64,000 bases of DNA from an uncultured Eubacterium sp. (GTDB taxonomy: Bacteria > Bacillota > Clostridia > Lachnospirales > Lachnospiraceae). The DNA lies in NCBI GenBank assembly GCA_900552795.1, contig USBB01000005.1:1-64000 (forward strand), given 5' to 3'. A program made the position numbers and the translations under genes. A model generated the notes under the pieces. It did not search any database. It was given only the letters and a program-made list of their open reading frames with translations, and was not told the DNA's origin. Below are positions 1-8,013 of the stretch, in pieces (the first letter of the stretch is position 1; each line of letters starts with the position of its first letter).

Positions 1-136
1 TCCTTGTGTTCAGCCTAGTTCGTAAATATGTGTCCAGAATTCTGGGTACATATCACACATGTCATCGACCGTTTTTCTTTTGGGCATATAGTTTAGATGA
101 CACTGATTTTAATATGATTTTTATGAATAAAATAAG

Positions 137-170
137 TTGAAAAAGGACATAATTATGGTATAATTATGTC
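137..170 (+). promoter_or_regulatory. Promoter with palindromic operator for the toxin-antitoxin pair
   Basis: A -35 box TTGAAA (137-142) and -10 box TATAAT (159-164) lie 16 bases apart. A perfect 11-bp inverted repeat, GACATAATTAT (146-156) and ATAATTATGTC (160-170) with a 3-base centre, covers the spacer and the -10 box. Phd/YefM antitoxins usually repress their own operon through such palindromes, so this is inferred to be the autoregulatory operator. Confidence 0.75.
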
Positions 171-191
171 ATAAACAAGGAGGTGTATGTT

Positions 192-452
192 ATGCCACAA
201 ATAATTCCAATTAAAGATTTGAAGAATACCTCAGAGATATCTGATATGTGCCATAAGACAGAGGAACCAATTTATGTTACAAAAAATGGCTATGGCGATA
301 TGGTAATTATGAGCATGGAGATTTATGAGTCAACAATGAGACAGATTGCTATGTACAGAGATATAGAGATATCTGAAAAGCAGATAGAGGCAGGACATGT
401 AAAGGATGCCAGAACAGCACTTAGAGAAACGAGAACAAAGTATGGCTTATAA
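192..452 (+). CDS. Type II antitoxin, Phd/YefM family
   Basis: This 86-residue protein resembles Phd/YefM antitoxins. The N-terminal half carries the typical pattern PIKDLKNTSEISD...PIYVTKNGYGDMVIMS, which forms the DNA-binding domain; the charged C-terminal third (residues about 55-86) would bind and neutralise the toxin. I place the start at ATG 192 because AAGGAGG (177-183) lies 8 bases upstream; an in-frame GTG at 183 overlaps that ribosome site and is unlikely to be used. The toxin gene overlaps the 3' end by 11 bases, as expected for coupled translation. The partner toxin and the palindrome in the promoter support autoregulation. Confidence 0.88.
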   Translation: MPQIIPIKDLKNTSEISDMCHKTEEPIYVTKNGYGDMVIMSMEIYESTMRQIAMYRDIEISEKQIEAGHVKDARTALRETRTKYGL

Positions 453-753
453 ATTAAATGTTACAGAGCATGCCGATGAATTGCTTGATAATCTTGTGTA
501 TCATTTGATTTATCGCTTAAAGAATGAACAGGCAGCGGAGCATCTGTTAGATAGTATTGATGTAATCTATGACAGGCTAGAGGTTAATCCTTTTCAGTTT
601 GCAGAGTGTAGAGATGCATGTCTTGCTAAGAAAGGATATCGTGAAGCAGTTGTGCCACAGATGAATTATATTATCATTTTTGATGTGAGAGTTGATGTTG
701 TAAATGTAGTTGGTATTTTCCATCAGTTAGAGAATTATCCCAATAAATTGTAA
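442..753 (+). CDS. Type II toxin, RelE/ParE superfamily
   Basis: The 103-residue product has the length and pattern of RelE/ParE toxins: an N-terminal helical hairpin (ADELLDNLVYHL...AEHLLDSIDVIY) and a C-terminal sheet with GYREAVVPQMNYIIIFDV followed by VVGIFHQLENYP, matching the usual YR..........Y.I.......V.I..I.H pattern. I chose ATG 442, inside the antitoxin gene, because homology begins there. RelE members cut mRNA on the ribosome and ParE members poison gyrase; the sequence alone does not say which applies. A terminator follows, so the pair forms a closed two-gene operon. Confidence 0.85.
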   Translation: MAYKLNVTEHADELLDNLVYHLIYRLKNEQAAEHLLDSIDVIYDRLEVNPFQFAECRDACLAKKGYREAVVPQMNYIIIFDVRVDVVNVVGIFHQLENYPNKL

Positions 754-770
754 TATGCTTGGGGTAGATC

Positions 771-804
771 AGAGTCAGTCGAAAGGCTGGCTCTAATTTT
801 TTTT
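771..804 (+). terminator. Rho-independent terminator after the toxin gene
   Basis: A 10-bp stem, AGAGTCAGTC (771-780) with GGCTGGCTCT (785-794), includes three G-U pairs, closes a GAAA tetraloop and is followed by AATTTTTTTT. It lies 18 bases after the toxin stop codon. Between here and the riboswitch at 992 I see no gene, only a weak TTGACT -35-like box at 954-959. Confidence 0.85.
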
Positions 805-991
805 CCTTTTTTCGCAATCTGGCAGATAATTCAGCAGTTCCAGCAAATATATTACAAACCTGTCCGATACCAGCTTTGATATTGGGATTAGGTGAAGAAG
901 CGAATATGGATGAATAAAATGGAAAGTATTTAAGTTATGACAGAAAAAAACAGTTGACTTTTAAAAAAAATTATGATAAAACTATTTTCAA

Positions 992-1090
992 CAAAAAGGG
1001 AGTAGTTGCATGCGAAGCATGTCCTAATTTTCGTCAATACGTCTTTTGAGACCGGAAGTTAGGTGACGTTATGTTGAACAAGACTTTTTG
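992..1090 (+). promoter_or_regulatory. yybP-ykoY (manganese) riboswitch aptamer
   Basis: The segment matches the yybP-ykoY consensus I remember: an opening AAAAAGGGAGTAG (993-1005), a central TCGTCAATACG (1031-1041), GAGACCGG (1047-1054), then TGACGTTATGTTGAACAAGAC. Helix P1 can form from CAAAAAG (992-998) and CTTTTTG (1084-1090). Inner pairings CCTAA/TTAGG (1023-1027, 1059-1063) and CGTCA/TGACG (1032-1036, 1064-1068) are also visible. This class senses Mn2+ and often precedes Mn2+-exporting proteins. The 3' arm of P1 is shared with the terminator that follows, which implies an ON switch: Mn2+ stabilises P1, prevents the terminator and allows transcription of the ATPase. Confidence 0.85.
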
Positions 1091-1121
1091 TGTACAAAAT
1101 GTACACAAGAAGTCTTTTTTT
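1081..1121 (+). terminator. Riboswitch expression-platform terminator
   Basis: A 15-bp stem pairs 1081-1095 with 1101-1115 (one G-U pair, loop AAAAT) and runs into a T7 tract at 1115-1121. Its 5' arm contains the bases CTTTTTG that also close helix P1 of the aptamer, so the two structures exclude each other. It lies 35 bases before the ATPase start codon and would stop transcription when Mn2+ is low. Confidence 0.88.
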
Positions 1122-1155
1122 GTGTACATCTCTGAGAAAGGAAAGGAGAAGAAAT

Positions 1156-3771
1156 ATGAAAGAAGTTTATCAACAGACAAAGCAGGAACTATATGAAACA
1201 TATGGCAGTGCAGACGGACACTCTAAGGACAAAGCAAGTGAACTGCTTTTAAAGTATGGAGAAAATGTATTAGAGGAAAAGGGGAAGAAAAGCGTATTCA
1301 GAATCTTTTTGGAGCAGTTTGCAGATCTGCTTGTAATTATTCTTATAGCAGCCGCTGTCATATCAATGGTTTCAGGTAATGTGGAAAGTACATTGGTTAT
1401 TTTTGCGGTAATCATTTTAAATGCTGTTTTAGGAACAGTTCAGTATGTTAAGGCAGAGAAGTCGTTGGATTCTTTAAAGGAATTATCTGCTCCTAAAGCT
1501 AAGGTTTTAAGAGAAGGAATTAAGACTGAGATTGCATCAAAGGAAATCGTGCCGGGTGATGTGCTTCTTTTAGAGGCAGGAGATATGATTGTAGCCGATG
1601 GTCGAATTATTGAAAATTATTCACTTCAGGTAAATGAAAGTTCATTAACTGGTGAATCAACGAATGTTGATAAGAAAGATGAAGAAATTACAGGCGAGGC
1701 AGCTTTGGGTGACAGATGCAATATGGTATTTTCGGGGAGTCTTGTTACTTATGGCAGAGCCAGTGTTCTTGTAACTGCCACGGGCATGAATACTGAAATG
1801 GGTAAGATTGCAACGCTTATGAATGATACAAAGGATAAGAAAACTCCTCTTCAGGTAAGCCTTGATGACTTCAGTAAGAAGCTTGCAATAGCTATCATGA
1901 TTATAAGCGCGATTGTATTTTTGCTTAGAATATGGCAGAAAGAGCCTGTGTTGGATTCACTTATGTTTGCTGTTGCGTTAGCTGTTGCAGCTATTCCTGA
2001 AGCACTTAGTTCAATCGTTACAATAGTTCAGGCTATGGGAACGAGAAAGATGGCTGCGGACAATGCGATTATAAAGGATCTTAAGGCTGTTGAAAGTCTG
2101 GGCTGTGTATCTGTTATCTGCTCTGATAAGACAGGTACATTGACACAGAATAAAATGACGGTAAAGGAAGTGTATATAGATGGAAAATGTATGCTTCCGG
2201 AGGACTTGGATTTAAAATCACGTCTGCACAGATATTTTTTGTATATTGCGATATTAAATAATGACTCAAATATAAATAACGGAAAAGATATAGGTGATCC
2301 TACAGAGACATGTCTGTTAAATATGGCAAGAAAGGCAGGTCTTGTAGAGGCAGGAGCGACGGAAGAGGATATAAGGAGTATGATGCCCCGTATGGAGGAA
2401 ATTCCGTTTGATTCCGACAGAAAGCTTATGAGTACAAAATATCGTGTTCATGGAGTACCGACAGTACTTACGAAAGGTGCTGTTGATGTTTTGTTGGACA
2501 GAATTGAAAATATTGCAACAGAGGATGGAGTAAGACCGATAACTCAGGAGGACAGGGAAAAAATCATTAAACAGAATCAGATTTTTTCAGAAAATGGTTT
2601 GCGAGTGTTGGCATTTGCTTACAGAGAATGTGAAGAAGATGATGTTTTGTCTGTTGAAAATGAATGCGGATATACATTTTCAGGTTTGGTAGCGATGATT
2701 GACCCTCCAAGAGAGGAATCAATAGAAGCTGTAGCAGATGCAATAAGTGCAGGTATTAAACCGGTTATGATAACTGGTGACCACAAGGTGACAGCGACTG
2801 CCATAGCAAGGCAGATTGGAATTTATCATGATGGGGATATGGCTGTTACAGGTCAGGAATTAGATAAAATGTCTGATGATGAGCTTGACAGTGTGCTTGC
2901 TGATATTTCAGTATATGCGCGAGTTTCACCTGAAAATAAAATCAGAATTGTTGATGCATGGCAAAGAAAAGGCAATATTGTGGCAATGACGGGCGACGGA
3001 GTAAATGATGCACCGGCACTTAAGAAGGCAGATATCGGCGTTGCAATGGGAATTACAGGAACCGAGGTATCAAAGGATGCTTCTGCAATGATTTTGGCGG
3101 ACGATAATTTTGCTACAATTATAAAAGCAGTTTTGAATGGAAGAAATGTTTACAGAAATATTATGAATGCAATTCAGTTCCTGCTTTCGGGCAATATGGC
3201 TGCAATTTTAGTTGTTTTGTTCTGTTCATTTATGGCTCTTGATACACCTTTTGAGCCGGTACATCTTTTGTTTATCAATTTGCTGACAGACTCACTTCCG
3301 GCATTGGCAATAGGTATGGAACCATCTGATAAGCAGCTTCTTAAGAATAAGCCGAGGGACCCAAAAGCAGGAATGCTTACAAAAAACTTTTCACTCAGAT
3401 TGTTAGGTTACGGATTATTAATAGCTGTTGTAACTCAGACTGCATACTATATTGGTTTGGAAATAAGTCCTATGGCGGCAAGTACAATGGCGTTTGCCAC
3501 ATTGACATTAGCAAGATTGTTCCACGGATTTACATGCAGAAGCGAGTTTTCAATTTTTAAGATAAAGTTTACAAGCAATATGTGGAGCGTTGCTGCTTTT
3601 GCTACAGGTGTTTTACTTCTGGCATTTGTTTTGTTCGTTCCGTTTATGCAGGGACTGTTTATGGTTGAAGCATTGAAAATGGTTGATATAGGATTAATTT
3701 TACTTCTGGCATTTATACCTACTGCATGTATTCAGCTTGTCCGCGTAATAAAGGAACAGGTAAGAAAATAA
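1156..3771 (+). CDS. P-type (type II) cation ATPase, probable Mn2+ exporter
   Basis: The 871-residue product is a complete P2-type ATPase. Visible motifs are the actuator TGES (165-168), phosphorylated Asp in DKTGT (D324), the membrane PEAL motif (P281, in helix M4) and TGDGVND (612-618). There are two transmembrane segments before the actuator, two around P281, and about six after residue 650. The start at ATG 1156 follows AAAGGAG (1142-1148); longer in-frame extensions would run into the terminator and are rejected. The family includes Ca2+ pumps. The manganese riboswitch directly upstream makes Mn2+ efflux the likeliest role, although Ca2+ transport cannot be excluded from sequence. Confidence 0.9.
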   Translation: MKEVYQQTKQELYETYGSADGHSKDKASELLLKYGENVLEEKGKKSVFRIFLEQFADLLVIILIAAAVISMVSGNVESTLVIFAVIILNAVLGTVQYVKAEKSLDSLKELSAPKAKVLREGIKTEIASKEIVPGDVLLLEAGDMIVADGRIIENYSLQVNESSLTGESTNVDKKDEEITGEAALGDRCNMVFSGSLVTYGRASVLVTATGMNTEMGKIATLMNDTKDKKTPLQVSLDDFSKKLAIAIMIISAIVFLLRIWQKEPVLDSLMFAVALAVAAIPEALSSIVTIVQAMGTRKMAADNAIIKDLKAVESLGCVSVICSDKTGTLTQNKMTVKEVYIDGKCMLPEDLDLKSRLHRYFLYIAILNNDSNINNGKDIGDPTETCLLNMARKAGLVEAGATEEDIRSMMPRMEEIPFDSDRKLMSTKYRVHGVPTVLTKGAVDVLLDRIENIATEDGVRPITQEDREKIIKQNQIFSENGLRVLAFAYRECEEDDVLSVENECGYTFSGLVAMIDPPREESIEAVADAISAGIKPVMITGDHKVTATAIARQIGIYHDGDMAVTGQELDKMSDDELDSVLADISVYARVSPENKIRIVDAWQRKGNIVAMTGDGVNDAPALKKADIGVAMGITGTEVSKDASAMILADDNFATIIKAVLNGRNVYRNIMNAIQFLLSGNMAAILVVLFCSFMALDTPFEPVHLLFINLLTDSLPALAIGMEPSDKQLLKNKPRDPKAGMLTKNFSLRLLGYGLLIAVVTQTAYYIGLEISPMAASTMAFATLTLARLFHGFTCRSEFSIFKIKFTSNMWSVAAFATGVLLLAFVLFVPFMQGLFMVEALKMVDIGLILLLAFIPTACIQLVRVIKEQVRK

Positions 3772-3903
3772 ATGATAAGATTTAAAAAATTACGAAAGTG
3801 TCGGTTTTAAATTGTACAATACGAAGAAGAATGATTCTGAAAGCCGGTATACCGGGGTGTATATGTATTATGAAATAAAATGCGAATAAAGGAAACTGAG
3901 AAA

Positions 3904-4410
3904 ATGAGAATTGCAGTAAAAGAGTTATCATATGAAGAATCATCAGGTAATGAATTAAGAGAAGCAGTTGCTATTTGGAATGATGTTGTTGAGGATGGAG
4001 AGGCGTTTCCGCAGCTTGAATTGCTGGACTGTGATACGGGAAAGGAATTTTTTATGCAGCAGTCGTTTACAGGTGCTGCATATGACGAGGAAAACGGTGA
4101 GATTGTCGGTTTGTACATACTGCATCCTAATAATGTCGGAAGATGCGGACATATATGTAATGCGAGCTACGCGGTAAAAAAGGATAAGAGGGGGCAGCAT
4201 ATAGGAGAGCATCTGGTATGTCACTGCATTAAAAAGGCAAAAGAACTCGGGTTTGGAATTTTGCAGTTTAATGCGGTGGTAAGGAGTAATAAATCGGCGC
4301 TTGCGCTTTATAAAAAGCTTGGATTTGTGCAGCTCGGTGTAATTCCGAAAGGATTTTTGCTAAAAGACGGAAAATATGAGGACATTATCCCTCATTATAT
4401 AGAACTGTAG
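3904..4410 (+). CDS. GNAT-family N-acetyltransferase
   Basis: A 168-residue acetyltransferase of the Gcn5-related fold. The acetyl-CoA-binding motif A is seen as YAVKKDKRGQHIGEHLVCHCI, with the pyrophosphate loop RGQHIG. It is followed by motif B-like RSNKSALALYKKLGFVQLG, the usual N..A..LY.K.GF signature. The substrate is unknown; the pattern fits small-molecule or aminoglycoside-type GNATs. I prefer ATG 3904, with AAAGGAA (3888-3893) about 10 bases upstream, over the in-frame ATG at 3880, which lacks a ribosome site. It appears monocistronic. Confidence 0.85.
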   Translation: MRIAVKELSYEESSGNELREAVAIWNDVVEDGEAFPQLELLDCDTGKEFFMQQSFTGAAYDEENGEIVGLYILHPNNVGRCGHICNASYAVKKDKRGQHIGEHLVCHCIKKAKELGFGILQFNAVVRSNKSALALYKKLGFVQLGVIPKGFLLKDGKYEDIIPHYIEL

Positions 4411-4463
4411 GACAAAAGGCTGTATAATGTAAGGAAATTTGTCGCTGCAACGATTGTTTACAT

Positions 4464-4536
4464 AGCTGTTTGTATATGAGATTATAGTGTCCCAAAACAA
4501 ACAGTCAGCAGCAATATTGCCGGGAAATGAGGATTA
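4464..4536 (+). repeat. Hairpin/leader repeat, copy A
   Basis: CTGTTTGT (4466-4473) pairs with ACAAACAG (4497-4504) around a 23-base loop. It is followed by GCAATATTGC and then GAAATGAGGATTATTATGG, which supplies the ribosome site and start of the next gene. The order (AGCTRTTTGT arm, ACAAAYAG arm, GCAA/TTGC mini-hairpin, GAAATGRGG) recurs near 7905 and 34674 and partly near 51880. This copy is the most diverged. Confidence 0.55.
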
Positions 4537-4538
4537 TT

Positions 4539-5012
4539 ATGGAAAATAAAACTAATGTGATGAGAATTTTGGACAGCAAAAAAATAAAATATGAGATGTA
4601 TGATTATTCTGAAAGTGATGCGTTAAGCGGAACGGAAGTAGCGCAGTTTTTAAATCAGAATCCTGATACTGTTTTTAAAACACTTGTTACAGCAGGTAAA
4701 TCAGGAAATCATTATGTTTTTATGGTGCCTGTATGTAAGGAGCTTGATTTAAAAAAGGCTGCAAAGAGCGCAGGAGAAAAGAGCATAGAAATGATTAAGT
4801 CAAAAGAACTGCTGCCGCTTACAGGATATATACATGGCGGCTGTTCACCTATAGGAATGAAAAAACAGTTTAAGACATTTATTGATATAAGTGCAGAAAA
4901 TTATGAAAAAATAATTTTCAGTGCGGGAAAAATCGGATATCAGGTAGAGGTTGCTGTTGATGAATTTAAAAAAGCAGTAAATTATGAATTAAAAGACATT
5001 TGCGTCATGTGA
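4539..5012 (+). CDS. ybaK: YbaK/EbsC-type aminoacyl-tRNA deacylase
   Basis: This 157-residue protein belongs to the YbaK/ProX-like trans-editing family, which hydrolyses Cys-tRNA(Pro) or related mischarged tRNAs. The signature GGCSPIGMKK (100-109) and the conserved Lys in VFKTLV (K47) are present, and the length is that of stand-alone YbaK. The start at ATG 4539 lies 6 bases after GAGGA; an in-frame ATG at 4527 sits inside that ribosome site. Which amino acid it edits cannot be read from sequence, although the GGxSPxG form is that of Cys-tRNA(Pro) deacylases. It is followed by a terminator shared with the convergent asparaginase gene. Confidence 0.88.
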   Translation: MENKTNVMRILDSKKIKYEMYDYSESDALSGTEVAQFLNQNPDTVFKTLVTAGKSGNHYVFMVPVCKELDLKKAAKSAGEKSIEMIKSKELLPLTGYIHGGCSPIGMKKQFKTFIDISAENYEKIIFSAGKIGYQVEVAVDEFKKAVNYELKDICVM

Positions 5013-5057
5013 TTTGTTATTGATATTTATATTATGATAAACATTTAGCATTTTAAA

Positions 5058-5093
5058 AAGCCGGAGATTTCATATTATATGAAATCTTCGGCT
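5058..5093. terminator. Bidirectional terminator between convergent genes
   Basis: AGCCGGAGATTTCATA (about 5059-5074) pairs with TATGAAATCTTCGGCT (5078-5093) to give a 16-bp stem with a TTA loop. A-rich sequence precedes it, giving a T tract on the minus strand. The stop codon of the minus-strand asparaginase gene (5075-5077) is the loop itself, so the compact hairpin serves both genes. Confidence 0.8.
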
Positions 5094-6088
5094 ATTGATT
5101 TGTCCATGACTTTTTTGATGTCAAGATTATTGCTTATGGCAAGCCACAATTTACAGTAGGCTGCAATAAGTGCACTGTCATGAAGAGCAATTATGCCTGA
5201 TTTACGATAAAGCTCAACTGTATCATATTCTGTCATATATGAAGATAATCCTGAAAGGTATATAGGTATGTCCAAAGCTTTTGCTGATTCGGCAAATTCT
5301 TCAAGGTCTTTGCTTATACAGATTGTTCCCGAATGGAAGCTTTCATGCAGTACAGCTTTTGTTTTCTGTGAAAGAGCAGGATATTTAAATCCCGGATAAG
5401 CCGGAATTCTTAGTATAAAATCTGAACAGTCACTTAAATTTACATTTTCAGGATTGACAAATTCATAAGTATTGTCTTTTGAAACTTTGTAGTCCGGATT
5501 AGCAATATATCCGTTTTCGCAATATTTTCCATACCATGAATCAGACACGCTTGATACGTCACCCGAGTACGGAACAGGAGGCTGAAGTCTGCTGCCGCGG
5601 TGTATAGTCGGAATACCGCCTTTGTTGCAGTAGCTTACGAATACTCCATGACCTCTTTTGTTAATAATAAAATCAGCGGCATATGTGTAATTGATAAGAC
5701 CGTTTGCACGCGCATCGTCCAAAACAAAATCACTTGAAACAATCATAATCGGAAGCTTTGCAGCTGCAAAGACATAACAGAGAATTGCGGCTGTATACTG
5801 TAGGGTGTCTGTTCCGTGAGTTATTATTATTCCGTCAATATCAGTACGTTTCAGTGCAGTATTTACGGAATTTATAAGTGACAAAAGATTTTTGGCACAG
5901 AGATTTTCACTTAAAATGCGATAAGGCTCATAATTTATGAAATTAACATTTCTGTGATTTTTTAAGTACATTTCTGTGAGCTGAAAAGGTGCATCACCGT
6001 TTGTTGAAATGGAACCTGCATTATTGATGCGGCTTCCTATAGTGCCGCCCGTAAAAATATTATAAATAGTAGTAAATTTTTCTGACAT
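5075..6088 (-). CDS. L-asparaginase (AnsA/AnsB family)
   Basis: This 337-residue protein is an N-terminal-nucleophile-type bacterial asparaginase, converting L-asparagine to aspartate and ammonia. The first active-site signature is TGGTIG (13-18, nucleophile region T16) and the second is THGTDT (90-95, with T93-D94). No signal peptide is visible, which suggests the cytosolic type I form. The start at ATG 6088 is set by the homology boundary; the upstream open frame to 6256 reads through a dispersed repeat and is not expected to be protein. The ribosome site (GAGA) is weak. It is transcribed alone, towards ybaK. Confidence 0.87.
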   Translation of the reverse strand: MSEKFTTIYNIFTGGTIGSRINNAGSISTNGDAPFQLTEMYLKNHRNVNFINYEPYRILSENLCAKNLLSLINSVNTALKRTDIDGIIITHGTDTLQYTAAILCYVFAAAKLPIMIVSSDFVLDDARANGLINYTYAADFIINKRGHGVFVSYCNKGGIPTIHRGSRLQPPVPYSGDVSSVSDSWYGKYCENGYIANPDYKVSKDNTYEFVNPENVNLSDCSDFILRIPAYPGFKYPALSQKTKAVLHESFHSGTICISKDLEEFAESAKALDIPIYLSGLSSYMTEYDTVELYRKSGIIALHDSALIAAYCKLWLAISNNLDIKKVMDKSIAEDFI

Positions 6089-6109
6089 TATATTTCTCGC
6101 TTTTTTATA

Positions 6110-6301
6110 GATTACAGTGTCAAAAAGTCTGAACCCTACTGTGCTTGCACAAGTATGGGGGAAGGACTTTGGAACACGCCCCCAATTGAGCATAAAAGTG
6201 GAGCGTAAGCTGCACGATATGCGAATATTGGGTAGGATTGTGGGAGTGCAAAGCACGGAACAATCCGTGTAATCTTTATTATTATATTTGACACTTTAAT
6301 C
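6110..6301. repeat. MITE-like repeat with terminal inverted repeats
   Basis: The 192-bp stretch is bounded by GATTACAGTGTCAAAAA (6110-6126) and, inverted, GATTAAAGTGTCAAATA (6301 to 6285), which match at 15 of 17 positions. Inside, near the right end, is a perfect hairpin CACGGA-ACAA-TCCGTG (6254-6269) within a segment (6243-6274) that recurs, inverted, at 17824-17855 and in weaker form at 29040-29070. No transposase gene or clear target-site duplication is visible. The interior has spurious open frames but no recognisable protein. It fills the gap between ansA and the SGNH gene. Confidence 0.6.
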
Positions 6302-6407
6302 ATTATATTAACAATAAAACCATTTTTATGCAATATAAAGGGTGAGTTGAAAATGTAGGAAGAATATTTTATAATTTATCAAAATAAGTAAAGGCAGGTG
6401 CGTACTA

Positions 6408-7847
6408 TTGAACAATAAACAGACATTATGGGTTATAGGTGATTCTACAGTCAGCAGTTTTAATGATAAATATTATTATCCGAGATTCGGTTACGGAACA
6501 AAGCTGGAATGTTATCTTGATGACTGTATAGAGGTAAGAAATATTGCTTTGTCGGGAAGAAGCAGTAAAAGCTATCTGGAGGAGCCTGAATATAAGGAAC
6601 TTATCGCAGGTATGAAGCAAGGGGATTTCCTGCTTATAGGCTTTGGACACAATGATGAAAAGACGGAGACTGAAAGGTTTACGTCTGCGAACGGAACCTA
6701 TAAGGAGAAAGGAACATTTGCAGCTTCATTATATGAAAACTATATAAAAAAGGCTGAAAATACAGGCTGTCAGACAATTCTGTGTACACCTGTTGTAAGA
6801 AGAAATGCAACGGGTGAATGGAAGGAACAGGAGCTGCATATAACAAAAGATACAGCAGATTTTCCGGGTGGAGATTATGCAGAGGCTGTAAGAAAGCTTG
6901 GAAAAATGCTCTCAGTGCCTGTAGTTGATATGACATCCATGACAAAGGTACTATATGATGAATTAAAGCCTGATAATACTATATATCTTCATGCATGGCC
7001 GTCAAATAATAAGGCGAGTGTTGATAACACTCATACAAATGTGTGGGGTGCGAGAGTAAATGCGTATCTTTGTTTAAAAGAAATAAAAAAATTAAATATA
7101 AAAGGACTTTCAGAACATGTTACGGGAATTGATGAGGATGCACCTTACCCGGAAATGGATAAATATTTATATTCAGATGAAAATTATGTTCCGACAGTGT
7201 TTGATGCAAATCTTAGTCAAAGTAAGCTGTGGGAGGATGCAGGTATTTGGAAAGGTACGGTTTTTGGTGATTTGCCTGAAAAAATTGATACGGACAGCTT
7301 TGTTATGCAGCCGCTTGCAGATGACAGTGTGCATATAGCTGTTAAAAATAATTCTGGAAAAATTGCGGCAGTGTCTGACGGAATAGCAATGTATTATACA
7401 AAGATTCCGGCAGGAAGGGATTTTGAGCTTACTGCGAAAGCAGTCATAAATGATTATTTTTTAAATGACCAGGTTTCTTTTGGGTTAATGGTAAGAGATG
7501 ACATGTATATTGATAAGGTTACACCTGATATTTTAGGTGACTATGTGGCTGCCGCACCGCTTCTTTTAACACATGGAGCCGGAAGCGTAAACTGTTTTGC
7601 AAGAAAGAGTGGTGTTCTTACGTATGGCGGAGAGTGTACAAGAAAATATGAATCAGGTGAGACTGTTGATTTAAAGATAGAAAGTACATCAGACGGATAT
7701 GCATGTAAATTTGCAGATGAAGAAACAATTACAGGCGGTTTTGATTTTAAACTCACAAGTATTGATCCTGAAAATGTATATGCAGGTGTGTTTGTTTCAA
7801 GAAATGCAGATGTTACATTTTATGATATAAATTTAGAACTAAAATAA
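6408..7847 (+). CDS. SGNH hydrolase, rhamnogalacturonan acetylesterase-like
   Basis: The N-terminal 230 residues form an SGNH/GDSL esterase. GDST gives the nucleophile S13; G50 lies in NIALSGRSS; GHND gives N82; DNTH gives the D206/H209 pair. This arrangement matches rhamnogalacturonan acetylesterases (CE12), which remove acetyl groups from pectin backbones. Residues about 270-479 form a second, beta-rich domain resembling the DUF1349/concanavalin-like family. No signal peptide is seen, so it probably acts on imported oligosaccharides. It starts at TTG 6408, with AGGCAGGTG (6392-6400) upstream. A hairpin cluster separates it from the PTS-like gene. Confidence 0.8.
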   Translation: MNNKQTLWVIGDSTVSSFNDKYYYPRFGYGTKLECYLDDCIEVRNIALSGRSSKSYLEEPEYKELIAGMKQGDFLLIGFGHNDEKTETERFTSANGTYKEKGTFAASLYENYIKKAENTGCQTILCTPVVRRNATGEWKEQELHITKDTADFPGGDYAEAVRKLGKMLSVPVVDMTSMTKVLYDELKPDNTIYLHAWPSNNKASVDNTHTNVWGARVNAYLCLKEIKKLNIKGLSEHVTGIDEDAPYPEMDKYLYSDENYVPTVFDANLSQSKLWEDAGIWKGTVFGDLPEKIDTDSFVMQPLADDSVHIAVKNNSGKIAAVSDGIAMYYTKIPAGRDFELTAKAVINDYFLNDQVSFGLMVRDDMYIDKVTPDILGDYVAAAPLLLTHGAGSVNCFARKSGVLTYGGECTRKYESGETVDLKIESTSDGYACKFADEETITGGFDFKLTSIDPENVYAGVFVSRNADVTFYDINLELK

Positions 7848-7869
7848 TTCTGCGGAATGGAGACTAGTG

Positions 7870-8008
7870 TGAAAAATCATGTTAATACGATGATTTTTCA
7901 TACAGCTATTTGTTTCGGAGCAAAACAAATAGCATTTATGGCAGAAGAGAAATCGCCTACGCGAATTTTTTTCGCCTCTTCGCAACAAAGTTGCTCAAGA
8001 AATGAGGA
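7870..8008 (+). repeat. Hairpin/leader repeat, copy B
   Basis: Four potential hairpins are stacked here. GAAAAATCAT/ATGATTTTTC (7871-7880, 7890-7899) comes first. GCTATTTGTTT/AAACAAATAGC (7905-7915, 7923-7933) is next, with arms identical to copy C at 34674. Then comes a longer imperfect GAAGAG...CTCTTC structure (about 7943-7981), then GCAAC-AAA-GTTGC (7982-7994). The block ends in TCAAGAAATGAGGATTAG, which provides the ribosome site of the next gene. It could attenuate transcription between the esterase and PTS genes. Confidence 0.65.
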
Positions 8009-8013
8009 TTAGT

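Noticed and set aside
10..87. 25-codon minus-strand frame (starting MPKRKTVDDM) at the window edge
   Set aside because: It is very short, has no ribosome site and no recognisable family; it may be a gene remnant but cannot be supported.
6088..6333. N-terminal extension of the asparaginase and a second minus-strand frame up to 6333
   Set aside because: Both read through the inverted-repeat element, have no ribosome site, and asparaginase homology starts at 6088.
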